DNA of 12,641 nt. Source: Lachnospiraceae bacterium (lineage in GTDB: Bacteria; Bacillota; Clostridia; Lachnospirales; Lachnospiraceae). Shown one piece after another: positions 1 to 7,121 of this stretch; the first letter of the stretch is position 1; each line of letters opens with the position of its first letter. The stretch is from NCBI GenBank assembly GCA_003453515.1, contig DMLD01000121.1:1-12641 (forward strand), given 5' to 3'. Made by a program: the position numbers and the translations under genes. The notes below the pieces were generated by a model that was given only the letters and a program-made list of their open reading frames with translations, was not told the origin of the DNA and made no database searches.

Positions 1-424
1 TCAATCGGTCTATATGGCTCTGCTGGCTGTGGTTTCTTATTGCTCCACCAAAATACTCAGGCTGACCGGATACATCCTTGATCACAATCCCACGGCATGT
101 ACAGACGTCGTATTCCCCGTCTTTCCTTCTTGCACGATACTGCATATCATGTCCGCCTGATCTACCGCTGAATATATCATCTATTCCACGGTGGAAGGCA
201 TTTCTGTCCTCGGGATGAATGTGTTCCTCCCATATGGCTCCTGCTCCATACATATATTCACCGGGCAATCCAAAAGCATCTGTCAGCACCTTTGACCATC
301 TCGAAAAATCATACTGCATGTCACACAGGTACACATAGGTATCATCACCTATTACGGAAAATGCTTCAAACAGCTCATCAAGCCGCTTCTTCCTTTCCTC
401 GGGGATTTTGTCGGATCCGTTCAT
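1..424 (-). CDS. PAS-domain signalling protein, N-terminal part (runs off window)
   Basis: The reverse strand is open from an ATG at 422-424 to the window edge (141 codons seen). The start follows GGAGG with a 6-nt spacer. The visible protein is soluble, with no signal peptide or membrane segment. After a charged N-terminal helix (about residues 7-25) it reads as a PAS_3-type sensor domain: an HPEDR motif at 70-74, YRARRKDGEY near 96-105 and GGAIRN at 126-131, which are the usual landmarks of this fold. In Clostridia such a domain is commonly followed by GGDEF, EAL or a kinase/methyl-acceptor output, but the output lies outside the window, so its activity is unknown. It has its own promoter (469-498) and is read in the same direction as the GH26 gene upstream, 153 bp away. 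PAS assignment is fairly sure; ligand and output are not known. Confidence 0.85.
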   Translation of the reverse strand, partial: MNGSDKIPEERKKRLDELFEAFSVIGDDTYVYLCDMQYDFSRWSKVLTDAFGLPGEYMYGAGAIWEEHIHPEDRNAFHRGIDDIFSGRSGGHDMQYRARRKDGEYDVCTCRGIVIKDVSGQPEYFGGAIRNHSQQSHIDRL

Positions 425-468
425 ATCATTCCTCCAATCCTGATAGAGCCATTTTATACTATGGCTTC

Positions 469-498
469 ATTCTACTTCTAAAGTCCTCCCATTGTCAA
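469..498 (-). promoter_or_regulatory. Sigma-A-like promoter of the PAS-domain gene
   Basis: On the minus strand a consensus -35 TTGACA (493-498) is followed after 18 bp by TAGAAT (469-474), one mismatch from TATAAT. Transcription would begin near 462, leaving a leader of about 35 nt before the start codon. The leader holds a short inverted repeat, gccat/atggc, at 448-465, probably too weak to matter. Confidence 0.7.
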
Positions 499-577
499 GG
501 ACATATTTGATTTAGTTGGTTTTCTGAAATGAATTACTGTTCAGCGACTTTGCCTATGCGCAGCCCTTTTCGATGGA

Positions 578-1546
578 TCAGTTCAGGCTTGGCAGGTTGA
601 GTGTGATCGCATACGGACTACTGTACATTTTTCTTAAGCGGTCAGTCGAGTTATACTGTTCGCCTATGATGAATTCCTTGGACCATGTCATGAAGTATGC
701 CCATGGAATGCGCGATTTTTGAAGCATCTCTATATCAGGAAGATATCCTATCTCAGCAAGAGCGGCCACCTTGGTTTCCGAGGTGGCTTTTCTCAATTCC
801 TTGTATTCTTCTTCGTAGTCAGTCGGATCATCATTTTCGTGATAGATGTCAACTGATATCACATCGACATACTCATCACCCGGCCAGCCCTCCGGAAGAC
901 GGCAGTTCCACACCCAGACGAGATTGTCGAGGTGGTGGACTTCGGTGTAGTGCTTAAACATAAGGATGTACAGCTCACGCGCAACCTCCGGACCTTGTGC
1001 GCCCCACCAAAACCATGTGCCGTCAGACTCGTGAAATGGGCGCCAAAGGATAGGTATATCTTCATCACAAAAAGGCTTGAGAAGGTTTGCGATCACATCC
1101 ATATCGTGGAAAAAAGCGTCTCTTTCAGGCGTGCCTTCTTTGAGGATCAGACTCGCGTCAAAGTCGGTATGCTCTGCATAAAAGCTTTTATCACGACCGC
1201 CAAGAGGGGAAAACCAGTGAAAAGAAAAAGTCAGTATGCCATCTGAATTCCTTGCCCACTCAAGAGCGGTATCCAAGGTGTTTTTGTTTTCATAAACTTC
1301 GGTCAGACATGCATCGGAAGCATCATCGTAGTTGATATTGGGAGAGTATGAAAGCAACTCAAACCCTCTCAATTTGGGGGATTTCCCGGTGCTTTTCTCG
1401 ATGTATGAGATCTCCTCCATAGGTACAGTCTGAGTGTGCTGCCCCGTGATAATTGAGTTTCCTGCAGTCTCATACAGGTAGGACAACAGCTTTTTTGCTG
1501 CGGGTGTTGCATTTGGGTTGACCGGTTCGTAGATTTTTTCATTCAT
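578..1546 (-). CDS. GH26 family beta-mannanase, predicted cytosolic
   Basis: A 322-residue glycoside hydrolase of family 26, mostly endo- or exo-acting beta-1,4-mannanases using a retaining mechanism. The family signature WRPFHE lies at residues 168-173, so E173 is the probable acid/base; ALAEIG at 262-267 gives E265 as the probable nucleophile. ITGQH (33-37), FSFHW (107-111) and the WFWWG that follows the acid/base are also typical. The length is that of a bare catalytic domain. There is no signal peptide, binding module or sortase motif, so it should act in the cytosol on imported manno-oligosaccharides rather than on polymer; this is inference. The ATG at 1544-1546 follows GAGGG with a 7-nt spacer. 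It is divergent from a sodium:solute symporter, which could supply its substrate or be unrelated. Other GH26 activities (xylanase, glucanase) cannot be excluded from sequence alone. Confidence 0.9.
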   Translation of the reverse strand: MNEKIYEPVNPNATPAAKKLLSYLYETAGNSIITGQHTQTVPMEEISYIEKSTGKSPKLRGFELLSYSPNINYDDASDACLTEVYENKNTLDTALEWARNSDGILTFSFHWFSPLGGRDKSFYAEHTDFDASLILKEGTPERDAFFHDMDVIANLLKPFCDEDIPILWRPFHESDGTWFWWGAQGPEVARELYILMFKHYTEVHHLDNLVWVWNCRLPEGWPGDEYVDVISVDIYHENDDPTDYEEEYKELRKATSETKVAALAEIGYLPDIEMLQKSRIPWAYFMTWSKEFIIGEQYNSTDRLRKMYSSPYAITLNLPSLN

Positions 1547-1604
1547 AGTGGTGCCCTCATAGATTATTCCTGTGGTATAGTTTTCGGAGCATTTTTATGA
1601 TCAA

Positions 1605-1633
1605 ATTTTATCACGTTATATCGGTGAAGGCAA
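1605..1633 (-). promoter_or_regulatory. Sigma-A-like promoter of the GH26 gene
   Basis: On the minus strand TTGCCT (1628-1633) is separated by 17 bp from TAAAAT (1605-1610), a plausible sigma-A promoter. Transcription would begin near 1598, giving a leader of about 50 nt with the GAGGG ribosome binding site at 1554-1558. Confidence 0.6.
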
Positions 1634-1664
1634 GTGTCGTTTCGCAAGTGCTATTGGATTTTTC

Positions 1665-1692
1665 ATGCGGAAACTCAAATGCGGAAACTCAA
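1665..1692. repeat. Perfect 14-bp tandem repeat in the divergent GH26/symporter intergenic region
   Basis: Two perfect head-to-tail copies of ATGCGGAAACTCAA (1665-1678 and 1679-1692). The second copy ends 13 bp before the -35 box of the symporter promoter, and the pair lies 32 bp upstream of the -35 box of the GH26 promoter. This placement suits an activator or repressor site serving both genes, but a chance duplication is possible. Further down, TATGCG occurs twice in tandem (about 1748-1762) between the symporter promoter and its ribosome binding site. Confidence 0.7.
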
Positions 1693-1705
1693 GTGCATTC
1701 ACATC

Positions 1706-1735
1706 TTTACAAATGAGTGCTCCTTGTGTTATAAT
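1706..1735 (+). promoter_or_regulatory. Sigma-A-like promoter of the symporter-DGC-PBP operon
   Basis: TTTACA (1706-1711), an 18-bp spacer, then a consensus TATAAT (1730-1735). Transcription would begin near 1742, with a leader of about 60 nt ending in the AAGGGG ribosome binding site at 1788-1793. No other convincing promoter was seen before the three genes downstream. Confidence 0.7.
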
Positions 1736-1801
1736 AATATGTCGGGCTATGCGTTTATGCGATATGACCCGCAACAATAAAGAAGAGAAGGGGTAAGAAA
1801 A

Positions 1802-3316
1802 ATGGCAGCTAAGATAATCATGCTGGTAGTATTTTTCGCGATCATGATCGGTATAGGCTTCTATACGAGAAAGCACGCGACTGATGTAAGGGGGTTTGTA
1901 CTCGGAGGGCGTTCCGTCGGACCGTGGCTTACGGCTTTCGCCTACGGAACATCATACTTTTCGGCAGTTGTGTTTGTCGGATATGCGGGACAGTTCGGAT
2001 ACAAGTACGGGCTGGCATCTACGTGGATCGGTATAGGCAACGCTTTACTTGGTTCACTCATCGCGTGGGTAGTGCTCGGACGCCGTACACGTATCATGAC
2101 CAAGCATTTGGACTCCATGACGATGCCTGATTTCTTTGCCAAGAGATATGACAGCAAGGCACTGAGGGTTGTCGCTTCGATCATTGCCTTTGTATTTTTG
2201 ATACCTTATACCGCATCGGTGTACAACGGACTTTCAAATTTGTTTGAGATGGCATTTGATATTCCCTATCAGGTGTGCGTCATTGCTATGGCTGCGCTGA
2301 CAGGAGTATATGTCATAGTCGGCGGATATATGGCTACTGCGTTGAACGATTTTATACAGGGGATAATCATGCTTGTGGGTATAGTGCTGGTTATCATGGC
2401 GGTACTGTCCGGACACGGAGGCTTCATATCCGCGATAAAGGAGCTTGCAGCAGTGCCCTCCGATGTGATGCCCGGAGCCTACGCATCGTTTTTCGGACCG
2501 GATCCGCTGAATCTCCTCGGAGTGGTGATACTTACATCGCTCGGGACATGGGGGCTGCCCCAGATGGTTCAGAAGTTCTACGCGATAAAGGACGAGAAAG
2601 CAGTGAGAACAGGAACCATCATATCAACATTCTTTGCGGTCGTGGTCGCAGGGGGCTGCTATTTCCTCGGCGGCTTTTCGCAAATATCGGGGATCACTGC
2701 CGCAGCTGACGGGACAGTGAAGTATGACGCCATCATACCGACGATGCTCTCGGCGCTTCCCGATATACTGATCGGTATAGTGATAGTGCTTGTGCTCTCG
2801 GCGTCCATGTCGACGCTTTCATCGCTGGTGCTCACATCGTCGTCGACGCTTACGCTTGACTTCATAAAGCCCTTATTTATGAAAAATATGGACGAGAAAA
2901 AACAGCTGATAATAATGAGAATATTCTTGGCGGCATTTATCATAATATCAGTCGTCATCGCGCTTGACCCGCCGGGCTTCATCGCGCAGCTGATGGGTAT
3001 TTCGTGGGGTGCGCTGGCAGGAGCATTTTTAGCGCCGTTTTTGTACGGCTTGTATTGGAAGAGGGTCACAAAGGCTGCCGTGTGGGCAAGCTTCATCGTG
3101 GGTGTGGGGATCACGGTATCAAACATGATATATCCCTATATCGGATCGCCTGTAAATGCGGGTGCGATCGCCATGATAGCAGGGCTTGTCGTAGTGCCGA
3201 TAGTAAGTCTTATAACACCTAAGCCCGATAAAAATAAAGTGGATGATATATTCGAGTGCCTTGATGAGAAGGTAATTGTCGAGAGAAGGGTCGCACTTCC
3301 GGAGGAGGAAGCGTAA
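1802..3316 (+). CDS. Sodium:solute symporter family (SSS/SLC5-like) transporter
   Basis: A 504-residue, highly hydrophobic membrane protein with about 13 predicted transmembrane helices, the usual size and layout of the sodium:solute symporter family, which couples uptake of sugars, amino acids or organic acids to sodium entry. Recognisable family regions are GGRSVGPWLTAFAYGTSYFS (35-54), MPDFFAKRY (108-116), GGYMATALNDFIQG (174-187) and the Ser/Thr-rich helix near 333-348 (SASMSTLSS...), which matches the helix that contributes sodium-binding hydroxyls in the family. The C-terminus is a short charged cytosolic tail. The ATG follows AAGGGG by 8 nt. The next gene begins 23 nt after the stop, so co-transcription is likely. 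The substrate cannot be read from the sequence; divergence from a mannanase hints at a sugar, but PutP- and pantothenate-type members look similar. Confidence 0.9.
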   Translation: MAAKIIMLVVFFAIMIGIGFYTRKHATDVRGFVLGGRSVGPWLTAFAYGTSYFSAVVFVGYAGQFGYKYGLASTWIGIGNALLGSLIAWVVLGRRTRIMTKHLDSMTMPDFFAKRYDSKALRVVASIIAFVFLIPYTASVYNGLSNLFEMAFDIPYQVCVIAMAALTGVYVIVGGYMATALNDFIQGIIMLVGIVLVIMAVLSGHGGFISAIKELAAVPSDVMPGAYASFFGPDPLNLLGVVILTSLGTWGLPQMVQKFYAIKDEKAVRTGTIISTFFAVVVAGGCYFLGGFSQISGITAAADGTVKYDAIIPTMLSALPDILIGIVIVLVLSASMSTLSSLVLTSSSTLTLDFIKPLFMKNMDEKKQLIIMRIFLAAFIIISVVIALDPPGFIAQLMGISWGALAGAFLAPFLYGLYWKRVTKAAVWASFIVGVGITVSNMIYPYIGSPVNAGAIAMIAGLVVVPIVSLITPKPDKNKVDDIFECLDEKVIVERRVALPEEEA

Positions 3317-3339
3317 GATACAGTTCAAGGGAGAGACAT

Positions 3340-4644
3340 ATGCCGGAAAAAACAGCTAAGAGACATAGCATAGTTTATACCATGTTGAGGATAGGCGTCA
3401 TACCTATGCTCCTGCTTGGTATTGGTCTGACGATTTACTCTCAGTTCTCCGTCAGAGAGGGAATGGATTATGAGGTGGAGAGATCCCTGTCGGGAATAGC
3501 CCACAATCTGTTGTCTACCTACAATACCATCGACGCAGGGCAGTTTGCCGTGGATGGCGACAAGTATATGAAGGGTGAGACGGATATCACGGCTGACTAT
3601 CGTATCATGGACGATATCAAGACGGATACAGGCGCTGATGTTACCCTGTACTATGGTACGACAAGGCGGATGACCACCATAGTGGACGATGACGGCAACA
3701 GGCTTACTGATACCGAGGCGCCGGAGGATGTGATCGCGCAGGTGTATAACGCCGGTGAGGAATATTTTTCTACCGGAGTTGACGTACAGGGTGTAAACTA
3801 CTACGGCTACTATGTTCCCATACAAAACGATGACGGCGCTGTTGTCGGGATGTGCTTTGCGGGTAAGCCATCATCGACCGTGCAGATCTCGACTAACTAT
3901 ATGATCATAGGAAATATCATCATATGTATATTTGTTATACTTTTGGCGGGATTTATAATGTATCTGTCTTCGTCGAAGATGGTGCTTGCGATACAGCATA
4001 TCAAGAGATTTTTGGGACATCTTGCAGGTGGGGATTTCACGCAGAAGATGTCTGATGAGGTGCTGAAGAGAAATGATGAGCTGGCTGACATGGGCGAGTA
4101 TGCCGTGCATGTTGAGATAGCTCTCGATGACATGATATCAAGAGATCCGCTTACCAAGCTTTTGAACCGTCGCGCGACCATGGTGAGGGTGGAAAACACA
4201 TGGGAGGACAACAACTTTGCCATAGCGATGGGAGATATAGACTGGTTTAAGGGTGTGAATGATAACTACGGACACGATATGGGTGACGAGGTCTTGAAGT
4301 TTGTCGCAGGAGAGCTGAAAGAAGAGCTGGAGAAGTCGGGCTTCGTTGCGAGATGGGGCGGTGAGGAGTTCCTTATCGGGTTTGACGGAACGCAGGATGA
4401 TCTGATAAAGCATCTTAAGGCTGTCACCGGACGCATTAGAGCCAAGGTTTTTGAGACGGAGGACAAGACCTTCTCCGTGACGATGACCATGGGTGTCACC
4501 ATAAGAAAGCCGGGTGAGGAATTTGAAACCGTTATGAACAGAGCGGATGATCTTTTGTATCGCGGGAAGAGGGGCGGTCGTAACCAGATAGTATCCGATG
4601 GGGATGAGTTAAAGGAAATACCGGAGGGACTGATCACGGAGTGA
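3340..4644 (+). CDS. Membrane diguanylate cyclase with extracellular Cache-like sensor
   Basis: A 434-residue c-di-GMP synthase of transmembrane-sensor type. Order: cytosolic start, transmembrane helix 1 (about 13-33), an extracytoplasmic domain of about 150 residues, helix 2 (about 187-209), a HAMP-like linker (210-263) and a GGDEF domain (about 264-418). The outer domain has VTLYYGTTRRMTT (101-113) and a YYGYYVPIQNDDGAVVGMCF stretch (154-173), as in single Cache domains that sense small molecules. The catalytic domain looks intact: DPLTKLLNRR (269-278), MGDIDWFKGVND (297-308) and GGEEF (340-344), one of the two active signature forms. The RxxD inhibitory site normally found five residues before the signature is absent (EKSG there), so product feedback through that site is unlikely. 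The start follows AAGGGAG by 6 nt. It sits between a transporter and a PBP gene in one apparent operon; the sensed ligand is unknown. Confidence 0.93.
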   Translation: MPEKTAKRHSIVYTMLRIGVIPMLLLGIGLTIYSQFSVREGMDYEVERSLSGIAHNLLSTYNTIDAGQFAVDGDKYMKGETDITADYRIMDDIKTDTGADVTLYYGTTRRMTTIVDDDGNRLTDTEAPEDVIAQVYNAGEEYFSTGVDVQGVNYYGYYVPIQNDDGAVVGMCFAGKPSSTVQISTNYMIIGNIIICIFVILLAGFIMYLSSSKMVLAIQHIKRFLGHLAGGDFTQKMSDEVLKRNDELADMGEYAVHVEIALDDMISRDPLTKLLNRRATMVRVENTWEDNNFAIAMGDIDWFKGVNDNYGHDMGDEVLKFVAGELKEELEKSGFVARWGGEEFLIGFDGTQDDLIKHLKAVTGRIRAKVFETEDKTFSVTMTMGVTIRKPGEEFETVMNRADDLLYRGKRGGRNQIVSDGDELKEIPEGLITE

Positions 4645-4663
4645 CAGCCGTGACCGGTCACAC

Positions 4664-4669
4664 AGGGAG
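4664..4669 (+). promoter_or_regulatory. Ribosome binding site that fixes the PBP start
   Basis: AGGGAG ends 7 nt before ATG 4677, which is why that codon is preferred. An in-frame GTG at 4641 overlaps the stop of the preceding gene as GTGA; it has only a GGAGGG 12 nt upstream and would add 12 residues with no domain content. Confidence 0.6.
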
Positions 4670-4676
4670 AAAGGAC

Positions 4677-7040
4677 ATGGGGAATATGACTGATATGGGA
4701 GACCCGACAGGTGACAAGTTCGACAACGATCTCGGACCGCTCACTGCAAAGGAGATAAACTCGGATGCCAAGGCTCATAAGAGTGCTCCTGCAAAAAAGA
4801 GCTCAACAAAGTCGAATTACGGATCACCTGGCAAAAGAAAAAAGAAACACAAGAAGGTTAAGCGCCATCGCAAGTTCTGGTTGGTGTTCAAGATCATTAT
4901 TCTTGTGATACTTCTCACTATACTTGGCGTGGGTCTGTTTTTGTACTTCAAATACGGAGACATGGTCTTCGCTATGCAGGATGAGGCAAAGGTACTGGTG
5001 GACGCTTCGACTCCGGAGACGTTTAGGGCGTCGGAGACATCCATAGCCTATGACAACAAGGGCAAGCAGATCGCCGTCCTGAAGGGTGAGAAGGACTCAT
5101 ACTATATGTCCATAGACAAGATCCCCAAGTATGTCAAGGACGCCTTCATCGTCACCGAGGACAAGAAGTTTTACTCGCACAACGGTATAGATTTCGGAGG
5201 TATCATAAGGGCGGGGCTTGCTTATATCCGTAACAACGGAACAGCTACCCAGGGAGCCTCGACGATAACACAGCAGCTGGCAAGGGGAACATTTTTAAGT
5301 ACGGAAAAGACCATCGAGCGAAAGGTCAAGGAGATCTTTATCGCGATGGAGATGGAGAAAAAGTACACCAAGGATCAGATACTTGAGTTTTATCTTAATT
5401 CGATATATTTTATGAACGGCTACTACGGAATCGAGGCTGCCGCAAAGGGGTATTTCAGCAAGAGCTGTACGGAGCTGTCGCTCGGCGAGCTCGCATTTTT
5501 ATGTGCGATACCGAACAGCCCGACAAGGTATGACCCGCTCAAGCGCTACAAAAATACCGTCGCGAGGAAGAACCGTATTCTGGATCAGATGCTGGCGGAC
5601 GGAGTCATCAACCGCATCGAGTATGATGAGGCGTACTCCAAGAAGATAGTGCTCAATGTTCAGGAAGTCAAAAAGCGCGATTATATCGAGACGTTTATAA
5701 CCTACAGCGCCATCCGTGCGCTTATGATGAAAAACGGCTTCGAGTTCCGCTACAGCTTCATGGACAACGATGACAAGGCGCAGTACGACGAGCTGTATGA
5801 GGAGGAGTATGCGATCGCCGAGCAGAAGCTCAAAAACAACGGTCTGCGCATATACACCTCGATCGATCTCTCGACCCAGAAGCTTTTGCAGACGGCGATA
5901 AACGACAACCTAAAGCCGTTCAAGGAAAAGACCAAAAAGGGTATCTACAAGATGCAGGGCTCGGGGACCTGTATTGACAACTCTACCGGACGAGTGGTCG
6001 CGATAGTGGGCGGTAGGTCTCAGAAAAATGACGGCTACACCCTTAACCGTGCCTTTCAGGCGTTTCGTCAGCCGGGAAGCTCGATCAAGCCGCTCATAGT
6101 TTACACCCCGTCCTTTGAGAGGGGCAAGACGAGAAGTACGATGGTCAACGACCACAAGTTTGAGGACGGACCGTCCAACTCGGGTGGCTCGTATCACGGC
6201 AATGTGTCGATACAGTATGCCGTGGAGCACTCTTTGAATACCGTGGCATGGCAGCTTTTTGATGAGCTGACTCCCGAAGTCGGGTTACAGTATCTGCTTG
6301 ATATGAATTACTCACATATAGTGAAGAGCGACTACTATCTGTCGGCTTCACTCGGTGGTCTGACATACGGCTGCTCGACGCTTGAGATGGCTTCTGCCTA
6401 CGCTACCATCGGCAACGGCGGAAAGTACAGGGAGCCGACCTGTATAGTTACGATCAAGGACTCGGACGGAAACGAGATAGTAAGTGATGAGATCAAGGAA
6501 AAGTATGTTTATAAGCACGATGCCGCCGATGAGATGCTCGATATCATGCAGGGAGTCCTGATACGCGGTACGGCAGCGGGACATCAGCTGAAAAACGGCA
6601 TGGCTTGTGCCGGCAAGACCGGAACGACCAATGATAAGAGGGACGGATGGTTCTGCGGGCTTACTCCGTACTACACGACCTCTGTGTGGATCGGATACGA
6701 CTCGCCAAAGACCGTCAGTGATCTCTACGGAAGCACATATCCGCTCAGAACATGGGAGCAGTTTATGAACGCGCTTCACGAGGATCTGGCACCGAAGAAG
6801 TTCAATCTGACCAAGGTCGTTGAAAATCGTAAGGATGAGGCTGAGGCGACAAGGAAGCCTGAGGCGACCAAAAAGCCGAAGGAGGAGACCGATGTTGACG
6901 AGGAGCCGGAGGTCGAGGAGCCTACAGAGGAGCCTGTGGAGGAACCTGTTGAGGAGCCTACGGAGGAGCCTGTGGAGGAGCCGGTCGATGTCGATCCGGA
7001 TGACGGCGGTGAGGATGTGGATGTCGATCCAAACGGATGA
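4677..7040 (+). CDS. Class A penicillin-binding protein (bifunctional transglycosylase/transpeptidase, PBP1A-like)
   Basis: A 787-residue peptidoglycan synthase that polymerises lipid II and cross-links stem peptides at the outer face of the membrane. The cytosolic N-terminus (about 1-67) ends in a very basic KRKKKHKKVKRHRK stretch, followed by one transmembrane anchor (about 68-90). The GT51 domain spans about 115-320, with EDKKFYSHNGID (catalytic E161), the QGASTITQQLAR motif (192-203) and the NSIYF region near 241-245. The transpeptidase has SSIK (468-471, nucleophile S468), SLN (519-521) and KTG (647-649), all intact, so both activities should be present. The final 60 residues are low-complexity, first Lys/Glu/Pro then an acidic EEP(T/V) repeat, probably a flexible tail in the wall. 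It follows the diguanylate cyclase by 32 nt and is last in the operon. Start choice: ATG 4677 has the better ribosome binding site than GTG 4641. Confidence 0.93.
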   Translation: MGNMTDMGDPTGDKFDNDLGPLTAKEINSDAKAHKSAPAKKSSTKSNYGSPGKRKKKHKKVKRHRKFWLVFKIIILVILLTILGVGLFLYFKYGDMVFAMQDEAKVLVDASTPETFRASETSIAYDNKGKQIAVLKGEKDSYYMSIDKIPKYVKDAFIVTEDKKFYSHNGIDFGGIIRAGLAYIRNNGTATQGASTITQQLARGTFLSTEKTIERKVKEIFIAMEMEKKYTKDQILEFYLNSIYFMNGYYGIEAAAKGYFSKSCTELSLGELAFLCAIPNSPTRYDPLKRYKNTVARKNRILDQMLADGVINRIEYDEAYSKKIVLNVQEVKKRDYIETFITYSAIRALMMKNGFEFRYSFMDNDDKAQYDELYEEEYAIAEQKLKNNGLRIYTSIDLSTQKLLQTAINDNLKPFKEKTKKGIYKMQGSGTCIDNSTGRVVAIVGGRSQKNDGYTLNRAFQAFRQPGSSIKPLIVYTPSFERGKTRSTMVNDHKFEDGPSNSGGSYHGNVSIQYAVEHSLNTVAWQLFDELTPEVGLQYLLDMNYSHIVKSDYYLSASLGGLTYGCSTLEMASAYATIGNGGKYREPTCIVTIKDSDGNEIVSDEIKEKYVYKHDAADEMLDIMQGVLIRGTAAGHQLKNGMACAGKTGTTNDKRDGWFCGLTPYYTTSVWIGYDSPKTVSDLYGSTYPLRTWEQFMNALHEDLAPKKFNLTKVVENRKDEAEATRKPEATKKPKEETDVDEEPEVEEPTEEPVEEPVEEPTEEPVEEPVDVDPDDGGEDVDVDPNG
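6915..6986 (+). repeat. 12-bp coding repeat x6 in the PBP tail (EEPT/EEPV)
   Basis: Six in-frame copies of a 12-bp unit encode EEPT-EEPV-EEPV twice over. The array is also a near-identical 36-bp duplication: the second half differs from the first at only a few third codon positions. The repeat unit is a multiple of three, so copy number changes would alter tail length without breaking the frame. Confidence 0.9.
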
Positions 7041-7080
7041 TGCGACAGATGAATATAAGATATGTGAGATATATGAATAT

Positions 7081-7112
7081 AAAAAGATCCGATCTTGTGA
7101 CCGGATCTTTTT
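7081..7112. terminator. Bidirectional intrinsic terminator between convergent operons
   Basis: An 11-bp perfect stem, AAAAAGATCCG (7081-7091) with CGGATCTTTTT (7102-7112), around a 10-nt loop. The A and T runs at either end give a U-tract in both directions, so it can stop the PBP operon on the plus strand and the PRPP synthetase operon on the minus strand. The two stop codons lie at 7038-7040 and 7122-7124. Confidence 0.9.
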
Positions 7113-7121
7113 GAGTCATTT

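Noticed and set aside
292-510. A small plus-strand frame near the left edge
   Set aside because: It is antisense to the PAS-domain gene and its promoter; the product has no recognisable features.
499-577. A terminator after the GH26 gene
   Set aside because: Only a 5-bp stem without a following U-run was found, so no terminator is annotated.
2659-3126. A 155-codon minus-strand frame within the symporter gene
   Set aside because: It is antisense to a clear transporter, its Ser/Ile-rich product has no family features and no start signal was seen.
4641-4676. GTG start of the PBP overlapping the cyclase stop codon
   Set aside because: The GTGA overlap is tempting, but the ribosome binding site is 12 nt away, whereas ATG 4677 has AGGGAG at 7 nt. 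It cannot be fully excluded.
4266-4778. A 170-codon minus-strand frame across the cyclase/PBP junction
   Set aside because: It is antisense to the GGDEF catalytic motifs and spans two real genes; it has no domain and no ribosome binding site.
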